In this document: one piece after another, positions 9,166 to 18,212 of the stretch | Layout of the letters: every line of letters starts with the position of its first letter | Numbering within the stretch: the first letter of the stretch is position 1 | Notes under the pieces: generated by a model | The model's input: only the letters and a program-made list of their open reading frames with translations | Database searches by the model: none | What the model was told of the DNA's origin: nothing | Translations under genes and position numbers: made by a program | Source: an uncultured Bacteroidales bacterium | GTDB lineage: Bacteria > Bacteroidota > Bacteroidia > Bacteroidales > FEN-979 | Length of the DNA: 60,910 nucleotides | Direction: 5' to 3' | NCBI GenBank assembly: GCA_903959905.1 | Contig: CAJBYO010000065.1 | Span: 1-60,910 of the forward strand

Positions 9166-9855
9166 TTATTCAACATCTGCCTGGAACCTGAAGCCAAGTC
9201 GCTTCCCGGTGCTGAAAGACATTGCATCCAGTGTGGTTAGGATCTCTGAGACGGATACCTCTTTGATGCTGTCAAATGGCGGGGTAAGGAGGTCGAAATT
9301 GATGGTGTATTCAATAGAAGACCGGATGATCGACATTACGGCATCCCTGTCAAGGACTTTATTACTGAAACTGTTGTAAGGGACACCGATTTCACGTTTC
9401 CCTTCTGTGAAATAGTGGTTTTCCCGGTTCACAAAAACCCTTCCGATGCAATAGCCGATATCGTTTGTTCTGTTATATTTCAATGAATCAGCCAGGAAAT
9501 TAAAAATGTGTATGATCCCGCAATAGGAACGGCTTTTGTCTTCACGGATATAGCTGCTTTTCATCAGGATGTGATTTCTCGGGATGTCGAACACGTTGGA
9601 ATGCATGAAAAAAATCAAGACGTCGGAGCCGAATTTTAACTGGAATTCAAATGCACTCCGGTCGTAATATTCAAACAAAACCGGGAATTGAGTTTTGCGG
9701 ACTTTGCCTTTGTTCGCGGACACAAATGCTTCACACTCCAGTTTGAACAGGTTGAATGTGTCCAGTGTTTGGTGATAAACCTCCTGTTTCAGGCAGCTTT
9801 TTGTAATAATTTCCTGGATCAGTGATTTTGGCTTTGGTGCAGATTGTTTCATCAT
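9166..9855 (-). CDS. Conserved Bacteroidota protein of unknown function
   Basis: 229-residue soluble protein without signal peptide or membrane segment. I recognise it only as a type of conserved hypothetical found in Bacteroidia. It is rich in beta-forming stretches (VLFEYYDRSAFEFQLKFGSDVLIFFMHSN) and has several aromatic-acidic motifs (YIREDKSRSYCGIIHIFNFLADSL). It ends with GFRFQADVE. The coding pattern is convincing: no internal stops and plausible amino acid composition. Convergent with the NUDIX gene. Its ATG start is at 9855; the next codon is also ATG. Function unknown. Confidence 0.75.
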   Translation of the reverse strand: MMKQSAPKPKSLIQEIITKSCLKQEVYHQTLDTFNLFKLECEAFVSANKGKVRKTQFPVLFEYYDRSAFEFQLKFGSDVLIFFMHSNVFDIPRNHILMKSSYIREDKSRSYCGIIHIFNFLADSLKYNRTNDIGYCIGRVFVNRENHYFTEGKREIGVPYNSFSNKVLDRDAVMSIIRSSIEYTINFDLLTPPFDSIKEVSVSEILTTLDAMSFSTGKRLGFRFQADVE

Positions 9856-10024
9856 TACATTGTTTTGCAGAAGGTAAATGTAGTTTTTTTTTGGATATCA
9901 CCGGGGCTTCAGGTCATTTTCCGGAGAACACATTTGACATGCAATCATGAACAACGAAAGATGAGGAAATCCGGGGATTTGATAAAATGTGTTAGGGTAA
10001 GTTTTTCAGGCTGATTATTTTATT

Positions 10025-10032
10025 TACCTTTG
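10025..10032 (+). promoter_or_regulatory. -7 element upstream of the five-BACON gene
   Basis: TACCTTTG, an exact TAnnTTTG match 112 bases before the ATG; a T-run sits about 20 bases upstream of it in place of a clear TTG. The leader downstream contains four TAAC tetranucleotides (about 10117-10133). The rest of 9856-10144 holds nothing else I recognise. Confidence 0.5.
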
Positions 10033-10144
10033 TAACTGAATATTTTCAGCCGTTTTAGCAGGTTTTGTTTAGCTCACCGTGTATAACAACCACGTCACCC
10101 ATTCTTTTCAATTACATAACTAACTAACTAACTGATTCAAGATC

Positions 10145-13100
10145 ATGAGAAAATTTTTTCTTGCACTGCTGTTGTTGCCTTTATGCCTGAATTATGTCAT
10201 CGGGCAAAATTCAGTAACTGGTCCGATCGTCCGGATGCCGGTTTATTTCGATGTATCTCCTCCGCTCCGGGACCTGGTCAGGATGCCATTGGGCAAAGCT
10301 GAAACCTCCTGGAAAGACGGCATTGTCAAGAACAAATTCAATATAAGGCCCCGACCGTCAGCACCGGTTCCCGGGGGGTATACCGATCCTTCACTTCAGT
10401 CAGATAACGGATTAATAGTTACTGATACCACGATCGTGAACTTTGACGGCAATACAAACACCGAAGGTTATTATCCTCCCGACACACACGGTGATGTAGG
10501 GCCAAACCATTATTTTCAGACGGTGAACTGCCATTATTCCATTTATTCAAAAACAGGCACTTTGCTTATCGGGCCACTTGCAAACAGTTCAGTTTTCAAC
10601 GGATTGCCAAACAATTCAAACGACGGGGATGCAATTGTTTTATATGATGAACAGGCCGACAGGTGGTTGTTCTCCCAGTTTTCACTGCCCAATTATCCCA
10701 ACGGCCCATTTTACCAGATGGTTGCAGTGTCGGCGACTGCTGATCCTTTGGGCAGCTGGTATCGTTACCAGTATTCGTTTACCAATATGAATGACTATCC
10801 TAAGCTCGGTGTGTGGGGCGACGGATATTATATGTCAATAAACATGTTTACAGCACAAAGTTTTAGCTTTGCAGGGGTAGGGGCTGTGGCTTATAATCGG
10901 ACACTTATGCTTGCCGGGAGTCCTGCAGCAACAATGGTGATGTTTACAAAGCCTTCATCAGACGAGGCATATGCATGGTTGCCTTCCGATTGCGATGGTC
11001 CTTTTCCTTCAGGTAATCCACCGAATTATTTCATGTACAATTTTGACGGTGCCTCCAATGACCATCTGGGGATCTATGAATTCCATGTTGACTGGGCAAA
11101 TACGGCCAACTCCACCTTTACAAACTTCCTTTCCCTTCCGGTTAATGCATATACCGCGAACATTACCGGTATCACACAGCCCGGAACAACGGTAAAGCTT
11201 GATCCGCTGAATGACCGCGTAATGTACCGTCTGCAGTATCGTTCCTTTCCGGGTTATTCTTCAATGGTTTGCAACCATACTGTTGACGTTTCAACGTCTG
11301 TTGCCGGTATCCGCTGGTATGAGTTGAGAAAGACAACCGGCGCGTGGACAGTGTACCAACAGGGAACCTATTCACTTGCTGACAATAACAGCCGCTGGAT
11401 GGCAAGCGTTGCCATGGATTCAAGCGGAAATATGGCCATGGGATATTCTGTTTCCGGATCGGCACTGTACCCGTCTATCCGTTATTGCGGCAGGAAAAAG
11501 AATGATGCCCTCAATACAATGACCATTGCGGAGCGGGGCATTTATATCGGTACCGGCTCACAAACCGGATCTGCCGCCCGCTGGGGTGATTACAGTGCCC
11601 TGAGTTGTGATCCGATTGCTAAGGCAACCTACTGGTACACTACTGAATACCTGGCCACAACATCCAGCACCGGGTGGAAAACAAGAATTGCAGAGTTTAA
11701 ATTTGCGAATAACCCGATCGTGGCAACCAACGGGGCCACAGGGATTACGTGTACAGGGGCTACCCTGAACGGGACCGTTACGCCCAACGGACTTGCCACG
11801 AATTATCATTTTGAATGGGGTACCACGGTAAGTTACGGGAATAACACACCCACTGTTTCTGCCGGTGCAGGAACGTCGGGTGTGTTGGTTAACGCACCTT
11901 TAACAGGACTTATCGGTGGTACAACATATCATTACCGGGTAGTGGCCGTTAATGCTGATGGTACAAGCAACGGCGATGATATGACCTTTACTCCCTGCGC
12001 CCCTGCTGTTGTAACAACAGCTGCCACAGCCATCACAATGACATCGGCCACTTCCGGCGGAAATGTAACTGCCGACGGCGGGTCGCCTGTTACCGTTCGC
12101 GGAGTTTGCTGGGGTACGACAGCCAATCCAACAGTTGCAGGCAGCCATACCACTGATGGAGCTGGCCTGGGTGTGTTTGTCAGTTCAATTACCGGCCTTG
12201 CTGCCAATAACACCTATCATGTTCGTGCCTATGCCACCAATGCTACAGGCACATTCTATGGCAATGACCTTTTGTTCACCACACTTTGCGGCACCTACAG
12301 CCTTCCATTCAGTGAATCATTTACCAACACCACGATCCCATCGTGCTGGTCGCAGGTGGACATACAGGGGAACGGGCAGATCTGGCAGTTTGGCGTGATC
12401 ACCGGTCAAACCCCATTGCCGGCACTCACAGGCAATTATGCATTCCTTAACAGCCGTGCTTACGGTATAGGCAACAGTCAGAACGTGGACCTGGTTACCC
12501 CCACCATCAACATGACAGGGTTTACAAACATCACCCTTCAGTTCAACCACTATTTCAGGTCAACCACGGGGACGTCGGGAAAGGTATCATACAGCATTGA
12601 CAACGGAACAACCTGGACGGTTATCACGACCTTTACTGTGACATCAGCTACCAATCCAGCTGCATTCAGCCAGGTGATCGGCGCACTGACCGGACAGAGC
12701 AATGTGAAGATCAAGTGGAACTACACGGGCACTTATGGGAGGTACTGGGGAGTGGATGATGTACTTGTCACCGGAATAGCCGGTTCACCAACCCTGACCG
12801 TTACGCCTCCAAATCAGAACGTTCCGGTAACCGCAGGAACGACCCCGTTTACCGTCACATCCAACTCTGCCTGGAGTGTTTCCAGCGACCAGGCCTGGTG
12901 TACCGTAACGCCGTCGGGCATCGGGAATGGCACGATCACTGCCACCTATGCGCAGAATACATTGCTGACACAGCGGGTTGCAAACATTACTGTGACCGTT
13001 TCGGGACTTCCTCCTGCTGTGGTTACAGTAACCCAGGCCGCTGCTACGCTGAGTCTCACAGTAACGCCACCAAATCAGCCGGTCAGCGCTGCTGCGGGTG

Positions 13101-14359
13101 CTACGACATTCACCGTTACAACCAATGCAGCCGGCAGCTGGACTTCAGTAAGCGATCAGACATGGTGTACTGTAACACCGGGCGGATCAGGGAACGGCAC
13201 CATTACAGCCAATTATACGGCGAATACGACGCTTTCATCCAGGGTTGCCAATGTCACGGTTACTGTTTCTGGCCTCCCGCCGGTAGTGGTCACCGTTTCA
13301 CAGGCAGGTATGTCGCCCACACTGAGCGTTACCCCGCCAAACCAGACAGTGTCCAATGTTGCAGGTAATACAACTTTTACAGTCACCTCGAATTCAGCAT
13401 GGATCGTAGCAAGCGACCAGTCATGGTGCACCGTCACACCCTCAGGTTCAGGAAACGGCACAATCGTGGCCACCTATACCGACAATACTTCTGTGACTAC
13501 ACGCGTTGCAAACATCACTGTTACCGTTGCAGGTATTAACCCGGTGGTGGTTATGGTGACCCAGCTTGGCATTACCCCCATGCTGACTGTTGCTCCACCG
13601 AATCAAAATGTTACTGCTCCGGCAGGGAGTACGAACTTTACTGTAACAGCAAATGTTACCTGGACAGCAAGCTGTGACCAGGGATGGTGTTCTGTAACCC
13701 CGTCAGGCCCGGGAAGTGGCAACATTACGGCGACTTACCAGGAGAATCTTACCTCGGCGCAGCGGGTTGTGAATGTCACTGTCCTTGGCAATGGCCTTGG
13801 CCCGGTGGTCGTAACCGTCACACAGTCGGCTGCAACCCCCACACTGCTTGTCACTCCGCCAAACCAGAACGTGACTGTTGCTGCAGGTACCGCCAATTTC
13901 ACGGTTGCATCCAACAGCAGCTGGACAGCAAGCTCGAACGTGCCATGGTGTACGGTAACACCATCCGGCAGCGGAAACGGCACCATTGATGCTGTATACC
14001 AGGAAAATACCGGGGCCAATGCACGCACTGCCATTGTAACTGTTACGGTGAGCGGAATTACCCCGGTTACCGTATCGGTATACCAGGAAGGTACGGTGGG
14101 AATGCCCGACCAGGTTTCGGAGAACATCCTGATCTATCCGAATCCAAACCGCGGCAGGTTCAGTATCATTTCAGCCGACCATGCTTTACTCAAGATGGAT
14201 GTGGAAGTCTACAGTATGAGCGGGAAGCGTATTGCCGCCGTTAAATGTTCGGGAAAAGACAGTTATTCGTTTGACCTTTCGGACCAGGCAAAGGGAAATT
14301 ACATGCTCAGGATATCCACACTGGAGGGTACCAGTGTAAGGAAAATTGTTGTTGACTAG
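10145..14359 (+). CDS. Giant T9SS-secreted surface protein with five BACON repeats
   Basis: 1404-residue exported protein. A signal peptide covers residues 1-20 (ends NYVIGQ). An N-terminal globular domain (about 95-520; PPDTHGDVGPNHYFQ) is shared with other Bacteroidota secreted proteins. Two Fn3-like domains follow (about 524-617 and 620-712), then a jelly-roll domain (about 718-878; LPFSESF, SYSIDNGTTW, WGVDDVLVTG). Five tandem BACON domains start near residues 880, 966, 1056, 1142 and 1230; each opens with TP/APPNQ and contains a W(C/S)TVTP or WCSVTP core. A T9SS sorting domain closes it (about 1325-1404; IYPNPNRGRFSI). BACON modules are thought to space or bind carbohydrate or mucin. No catalytic module is evident, so an adhesin or glycan-binding role is my inference. 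Confidence 0.85.
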   Translation: MRKFFLALLLLPLCLNYVIGQNSVTGPIVRMPVYFDVSPPLRDLVRMPLGKAETSWKDGIVKNKFNIRPRPSAPVPGGYTDPSLQSDNGLIVTDTTIVNFDGNTNTEGYYPPDTHGDVGPNHYFQTVNCHYSIYSKTGTLLIGPLANSSVFNGLPNNSNDGDAIVLYDEQADRWLFSQFSLPNYPNGPFYQMVAVSATADPLGSWYRYQYSFTNMNDYPKLGVWGDGYYMSINMFTAQSFSFAGVGAVAYNRTLMLAGSPAATMVMFTKPSSDEAYAWLPSDCDGPFPSGNPPNYFMYNFDGASNDHLGIYEFHVDWANTANSTFTNFLSLPVNAYTANITGITQPGTTVKLDPLNDRVMYRLQYRSFPGYSSMVCNHTVDVSTSVAGIRWYELRKTTGAWTVYQQGTYSLADNNSRWMASVAMDSSGNMAMGYSVSGSALYPSIRYCGRKKNDALNTMTIAERGIYIGTGSQTGSAARWGDYSALSCDPIAKATYWYTTEYLATTSSTGWKTRIAEFKFANNPIVATNGATGITCTGATLNGTVTPNGLATNYHFEWGTTVSYGNNTPTVSAGAGTSGVLVNAPLTGLIGGTTYHYRVVAVNADGTSNGDDMTFTPCAPAVVTTAATAITMTSATSGGNVTADGGSPVTVRGVCWGTTANPTVAGSHTTDGAGLGVFVSSITGLAANNTYHVRAYATNATGTFYGNDLLFTTLCGTYSLPFSESFTNTTIPSCWSQVDIQGNGQIWQFGVITGQTPLPALTGNYAFLNSRAYGIGNSQNVDLVTPTINMTGFTNITLQFNHYFRSTTGTSGKVSYSIDNGTTWTVITTFTVTSATNPAAFSQVIGALTGQSNVKIKWNYTGTYGRYWGVDDVLVTGIAGSPTLTVTPPNQNVPVTAGTTPFTVTSNSAWSVSSDQAWCTVTPSGIGNGTITATYAQNTLLTQRVANITVTVSGLPPAVVTVTQAAATLSLTVTPPNQPVSAAAGATTFTVTTNAAGSWTSVSDQTWCTVTPGGSGNGTITANYTANTTLSSRVANVTVTVSGLPPVVVTVSQAGMSPTLSVTPPNQTVSNVAGNTTFTVTSNSAWIVASDQSWCTVTPSGSGNGTIVATYTDNTSVTTRVANITVTVAGINPVVVMVTQLGITPMLTVAPPNQNVTAPAGSTNFTVTANVTWTASCDQGWCSVTPSGPGSGNITATYQENLTSAQRVVNVTVLGNGLGPVVVTVTQSAATPTLLVTPPNQNVTVAAGTANFTVASNSSWTASSNVPWCTVTPSGSGNGTIDAVYQENTGANARTAIVTVTVSGITPVTVSVYQEGTVGMPDQVSENILIYPNPNRGRFSIISADHALLKMDVEVYSMSGKRIAAVKCSGKDSYSFDLSDQAKGNYMLRISTLEGTSVRKIVVD
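12784..14098 (+). repeat. Five tandem BACON-domain coding repeats
   Basis: Units of about 255-270 bases begin near 12784, 13040, 13312, 13570 and 13834. They share the protein pattern (L)xVxPPNQ...FTVxxN...WC(T/S)VTPxGxGxGxIxAxY...VTVTV but differ clearly at DNA level, so they are an old expansion rather than a recent duplication. Confidence 0.85.
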
Positions 14360-14406
14360 GAATGCACGGGATTGATTACTGTCAATTCCTTAGTTTTCGG
14401 AATAAT

Positions 14407-14442
14407 GCAAAGCGGCCTGCGATTGATCGTTGGCCGCTTTGC
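14407..14442. terminator. Terminator between the five-BACON gene and the glycosyltransferase
   Basis: GCAAAGCGGCC (14407-14417) pairs perfectly with GGCCGCTTTGC (14432-14442) around a 14-base loop. It lies 47 bases after one stop codon and 8 bases before the other, between convergent genes. The T-run is weak. Confidence 0.65.
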
Positions 14443-14449
14443 TGTTAAA

Positions 14450-15412
14450 TCAGGTGCTTTTTAAGGCTTTTTTAATTTTCAGAAGGGCATACATGATCAT
14501 GAATGTGGGTTTTGTTTTGGCCGCAAATTCTTTTAACCTGACGGCAATAGACTTTTTGAACCCTTGGAACTCCGGAACCTTCCCCATCAAATCATGTGCA
14601 ATGCCGAACCTGTTGAACCGATAGGCCAGATCCAGCATTTTTAAATGTTTGTAAACACTGGCTTTGCGTAGGACATCCGGGAACTCTTCGGGAAACAATT
14701 CAAACAGGTATTGCCATTGCAGCAGCCCGTTCTCCTGGTAGGCCACTGCTTTTTCAAACGATTGCTGGTTTGAAACAGATTCGTGGCCGGTTCGCCAGCA
14801 GGCGGTTTCCTCGTTAAGATATTTAAACCAGGTACCGGATTTACTGAAAATCGTGTACATGATCCAGTCGCAAACCATAAACCCCCGCCTGCTTATTTCC
14901 TGAAAATCAAGAAGATTTAATAATTCGGAACGGAAGAGGACAGTGCAGTTTCGCATGTGTTTTTCCAGGTAATAAAGGATTGATCCGGAAACATCACCGT
15001 CAATGATATTTTGTTCTTCCTTTTCACCCTTAATCCTGGTATGAACAAGCCCGTATTTCGGGTTGTTTTCCAGGAAGGAAACCTGTTTCGTTATTTTCAA
15101 CGGGTCGATCCAGTAATCATCACCGTCAAGCAGGGCCACATAATCGCAGCCTGAAGCTTGTATGCTCTGTAACACCTTCATGGTATTTGCCACCAGGCCA
15201 AGGTTATGATCATTTCGGGTGAGGTTTATGCGGCCGGGATGAAGGTCGCGGTATCTCCGGCAAATGTCGTATGTGCTGTCACTGCTGGCATCATCGCTGA
15301 TGAACATCATGATGTTGAAATCCGTTTGCTGGACAAGGACACTTTCAATGCACTGCCCGATGAAGGCTTCCTGGTTATAGGTGACGATGCATACGGCTAC
15401 TGTTGTATCCAT
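14450..15412 (-). CDS. Family 2 glycosyltransferase
   Basis: About 320 residues. GT-A fold at the N-terminus: AVCIVTYNQEAFIGQCIESVL (residues 5-25), DDASSDST (about 38-45) and the acidic metal-binding triplet in YVALLDGDDYW (about 84-94). It should transfer a sugar from a nucleotide donor, probably during surface polysaccharide or glycoprotein synthesis; the acceptor is unknown. I chose the ATG at 15412 although the frame stays open to 15622. The longer start would lie upstream of the promoter at 15488-15519, and the extra 70 residues do not look like a GT2 N-terminus. It stands alone between two surface-protein genes, not in a visible glycan cluster. Confidence 0.85.
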   Translation of the reverse strand: MDTTVAVCIVTYNQEAFIGQCIESVLVQQTDFNIMMFISDDASSDSTYDICRRYRDLHPGRINLTRNDHNLGLVANTMKVLQSIQASGCDYVALLDGDDYWIDPLKITKQVSFLENNPKYGLVHTRIKGEKEEQNIIDGDVSGSILYYLEKHMRNCTVLFRSELLNLLDFQEISRRGFMVCDWIMYTIFSKSGTWFKYLNEETACWRTGHESVSNQQSFEKAVAYQENGLLQWQYLFELFPEEFPDVLRKASVYKHLKMLDLAYRFNRFGIAHDLMGKVPEFQGFKKSIAVRLKEFAAKTKPTFMIMYALLKIKKALKST

Positions 15413-15487
15413 TCGGGTTAGATTTATACCCCCTGTCCGATTCTCATTCGTGAATTTAGCTACACAATCTTTGAGAGGTTGGGTGCA

Positions 15488-15519
15488 CAAAGATAGGCTC
15501 AAATTTACGGCAACACAAA
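15488..15519 (-). promoter_or_regulatory. Promoter of the glycosyltransferase gene
   Basis: Minus strand TTTG (15519-15516), 20 bases, TATCTTTG (15495-15488): a full match to the Bacteroidota promoter pattern, about 75 bases before the chosen ATG. Confidence 0.7.
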
Positions 15520-15643
15520 AATTGAGGAAGGAGTCGCTACCGTGATATTCTACATGCAGACAGGATTCAGTTTTAGGATAGCTGTTATATCCGATGGTTT
15601 TGTCTCCAAAGGGATTCGTCACCCACGCCGAGGTGATTTTATC

Positions 15644-15674
15644 TTGCAGAATTATCGTCGTTAAAGTACCTTCG
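15644..15674 (+). promoter_or_regulatory. Promoter of the 15711 gene
   Basis: TTG (15644-15646), 20 bases, TACCTTCG (15667-15674), one base off TAnnTTTG, 36 bases before the ATG at 15711. Supports the short start of the next gene. Confidence 0.55.
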
Positions 15675-15710
15675 TGGCGTAATCAGTTAATCTGCCTAAT
15701 ATCTCAATCG

Positions 15711-17972
15711 ATGAAGAAGTTTCTACTCTTGTTAGCTTTCATTTTGTTAGGGTATGGCGCTGCAGCCCAGGTAAGCATCAATTCTGACGGAAGTGAGCCG
15801 GATCAATCGGCCATGCTTGAAATAAAGTCGACCGATAAGGGCTTTTTGCCTCCGCGTATGACCACGGAACAGATGAATGGTGTTGTAACACCTCCTGCTG
15901 GCCTTCTTGTCTACAACACATCGGTAAACTCACTTTACTGGTTTAACGGAATAACGTGGAAACGCTTTAACGAAGTTAATTACACAGAAACTGATCCGGT
16001 ATTCTTAATGCATCCCGCAAGTGGTATCACTGCTGTTCAGATTGTTGAATGGAATACAGCCTACAGATGGGGAAATCATGCTACTGCGGGCTATCTGAAG
16101 AGTTACACCGAATCCGACCCGGTCTTTTTGGCTCATCCAGCCTTTGGAATAACAAATACAAATCTTGGCAACTGGAACGATTCTTACAGCATCAGAATCA
16201 CCGGTGCAACAGGTTTGGCGCCACTCTCGCTGGACATCGCCAATAACCAACTGACCGGTTCAATTGCCGCATCCAATGCCATTACCAATGGATACCTTTC
16301 CTCAACCGACTGGAATACATTTAACAGTAAGCAGGATGCACTTTCTTTTGGCAGCGTTACCTCATCCGACCTGACCGTCTCAGGCGGATCCAATGCTGTT
16401 TTAGGTGGTGGTACAGTACTAACAATTAACAAGTCAAACCTTTCCGAAGGCATCTCGTCGGTGTTAAACATAACCGGAGGCGGGAATGCTGTGCTGGGAA
16501 CAGGTACAACCATCCAGGTTAAGCAGGCAACCACAAGCCAGTCGGGTTACCTGAGCAGCGGCGACTGGAACAGTTTTAACAATAAAATAAGCAGCCAATG
16601 GACCGCGAATGGAACAAAACTCTCCTATAATAATGGAAATGTTGGCATTGGCACAAGTTCTCCTGCACCGTCGGCAGCACTGGAAATATCAAGCACCACT
16701 AAAGGTGTATTGTTACCCCGGATGACCTTCGACCAACGCAACGTCATTTTAGGTCCGGCTGAAGGGTTGATGATTTTTTGCACCGATTGCGGCGCCAACG
16801 GGTCACTGTGTGTGTTTGCAAACGGAGCCTGGAGAACTTTCACACAATGCAGCACTCCTTCTACCATGCCAGCTGTGAATCACGTTTCTCCGGGTACGAT
16901 TACCTGGAACTGGACAGCAGTTTCCGGTGCATCCGGTTATAAATGGAACGCAACCCCCAGTTACAGCACGGCAACCAACATGCTGACTGCAACCTCTAAG
17001 ACAGAGACAGGTATTTCATGTGGCATAACCTACACAAGGTATGTTTGGGTGTACAATGAATGTGGGATTTCTACCCCCGTAGTCTTGTCGCAAACTGTTT
17101 CTGCTTCGTCGCCTTCAACACCTGCGGCAGCGCCTCATGTTGCTGCAAAAACATACATTGTGTGGAACTGGAACAGTGTTCCGAATGCCACCGGCTATAA
17201 ATGGAATACGGTTAATAATTTTGCAACTGCCATCGACATGGGAACCGCCATTACAAGGACCGAAAGTGGTATCAGCTGTGAAACGGCTTATACGCGGTAT
17301 GTATGGGCATACAATGGCTGCGGATATTCAGGGCCGGTGATATTGTCTAAGTCCACGTTAAACTGCCTGATATGCGGAGAAAATATCACCATCAGCCATG
17401 TTGCCGGAGAGGTTGCACCGGTGAACAAAACAATATCCTATGGAACCGTTGCCAATATACCCGGTGAAACAGGTAAATGCTGGATTACGAGCAACCTTGG
17501 TTCTGTCCACCAGGCAACTGCTGTAGGTGATGCCACAGAGGCTTCTGCGGGTTGGTACTGGCAGTTTAACCGCAAGCAGGGATACATGCACGACGGGAGC
17601 AGTCCTTCCCCGGCCTGGAACGTGACTGTCATTTTTGAGAACTCCGACTGGCTTTTTGCCAATGACCCTTGCCGGATTGAGCTGGGAGGTATATGGCGTA
17701 TTCCAACTGCTGCAGAATACACCAACATTGACAATGCCGGAGGATGGACCAACTGGAATTTTGCATGGAACTCCAATCTTAAATTGCATGCAGCAGGTTG
17801 TATCGGTTATACTTCAGGGGCGCTTTACAGCCGGGGCACCTCGGGTTACTACTGGAGCAGTAACCAGGTGGCGAACAACACAGGTTCAGCCATGACCATT
17901 TACACTGGTGGCAGCTATGTGGGGCCCTATGAAAAAGCCTATGGCATGCCGCTCAGGTGTATCAAGGAATAG
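15711..17972 (+). CDS. Secreted phage-fibre-like protein with Fib_succ_major C-terminal domain
   Basis: About 753 residues. A signal peptide (MKKFLLLLAFILLGYGAAAQ) leads into the motif SAMLEIKSTDKGFLPPRM, which recurs near residue 325 as AALEISSTTKGVLLPRM; this pair is usual at the start of Bacteroidota tail-fibre-like surface proteins. Residues about 85-310 are low-identity repeats (YTETDPVFLMHPASGI, YTESDPVFLAHPAFGI, LSSTDWNTFNSKQ, LSSGDWNSFNNKI) resembling phage fibre shafts. Two paralogous Fn3-like modules follow (WNWTAVSGASGYKWN, WNWNSVPNATGYKWN). The C-terminus (about 585-753) resembles the Fibrobacter succinogenes major paralogous domain (GGIWRIPTAAEY, YYWSSNQ, LRCIKE). I see no T9SS tail. 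ATG at 15711 gives the signal peptide; the upstream in-frame extension to 15594 overlaps the promoter. Probably an adhesin; function not established. Confidence 0.8.
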   Translation: MKKFLLLLAFILLGYGAAAQVSINSDGSEPDQSAMLEIKSTDKGFLPPRMTTEQMNGVVTPPAGLLVYNTSVNSLYWFNGITWKRFNEVNYTETDPVFLMHPASGITAVQIVEWNTAYRWGNHATAGYLKSYTESDPVFLAHPAFGITNTNLGNWNDSYSIRITGATGLAPLSLDIANNQLTGSIAASNAITNGYLSSTDWNTFNSKQDALSFGSVTSSDLTVSGGSNAVLGGGTVLTINKSNLSEGISSVLNITGGGNAVLGTGTTIQVKQATTSQSGYLSSGDWNSFNNKISSQWTANGTKLSYNNGNVGIGTSSPAPSAALEISSTTKGVLLPRMTFDQRNVILGPAEGLMIFCTDCGANGSLCVFANGAWRTFTQCSTPSTMPAVNHVSPGTITWNWTAVSGASGYKWNATPSYSTATNMLTATSKTETGISCGITYTRYVWVYNECGISTPVVLSQTVSASSPSTPAAAPHVAAKTYIVWNWNSVPNATGYKWNTVNNFATAIDMGTAITRTESGISCETAYTRYVWAYNGCGYSGPVILSKSTLNCLICGENITISHVAGEVAPVNKTISYGTVANIPGETGKCWITSNLGSVHQATAVGDATEASAGWYWQFNRKQGYMHDGSSPSPAWNVTVIFENSDWLFANDPCRIELGGIWRIPTAAEYTNIDNAGGWTNWNFAWNSNLKLHAAGCIGYTSGALYSRGTSGYYWSSNQVANNTGSAMTIYTGGSYVGPYEKAYGMPLRCIKE

Positions 17973-18067
17973 ATATCGCTGTTCTGGGCAAACAGTAAAG
18001 CACCGTACCGTTAAACCGCTATTTCCATGTTTTTAAGAGCTTGTTTAAATTTTCTAATTTTAAACCT

Positions 18068-18190
18068 GTGCCGTAGGCACAATATGTGGGTAGATGTCGA
18101 ATGTTTGCAAGTCTATCTCGTCCCGTACAGGACGAAATAATGCACTTATGCAGGTTTTTCTACCCATATAAAATCCCTACTAAAGGGATT
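18068..18190. repeat. REP-like composite of three palindromes
   Basis: GTGCCGTAGGCAC (18068-18080), CGTCCCGTACAGGACG (18119-18134) and AATCCCTACTAAAGGGATT (18172-18190). The outer two carry inverted flanks, ATGTGGGTAGA after the first and TCTACCCATAT before the third. The shape is that of paired repetitive extragenic palindromes seen through Bacteroidota genomes and often linked to REP-associated Y1 transposases. It lies in the 240-base gap between convergent genes and may also act as a terminator. Confidence 0.6.
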
Positions 18191-18212
18191 ATAATGCTTT
18201 TTTAATCAGGCC

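Noticed and set aside
12784..14098. Tandem repeats taken as a CRISPR or satellite
   Set aside because: Period of about 260 bp inside one frame and protein-level conservation show BACON domains.
15412..15622. 70-residue N-terminal extension of the glycosyltransferase
   Set aside because: It would begin upstream of a full-consensus promoter and lacks GT2 similarity.
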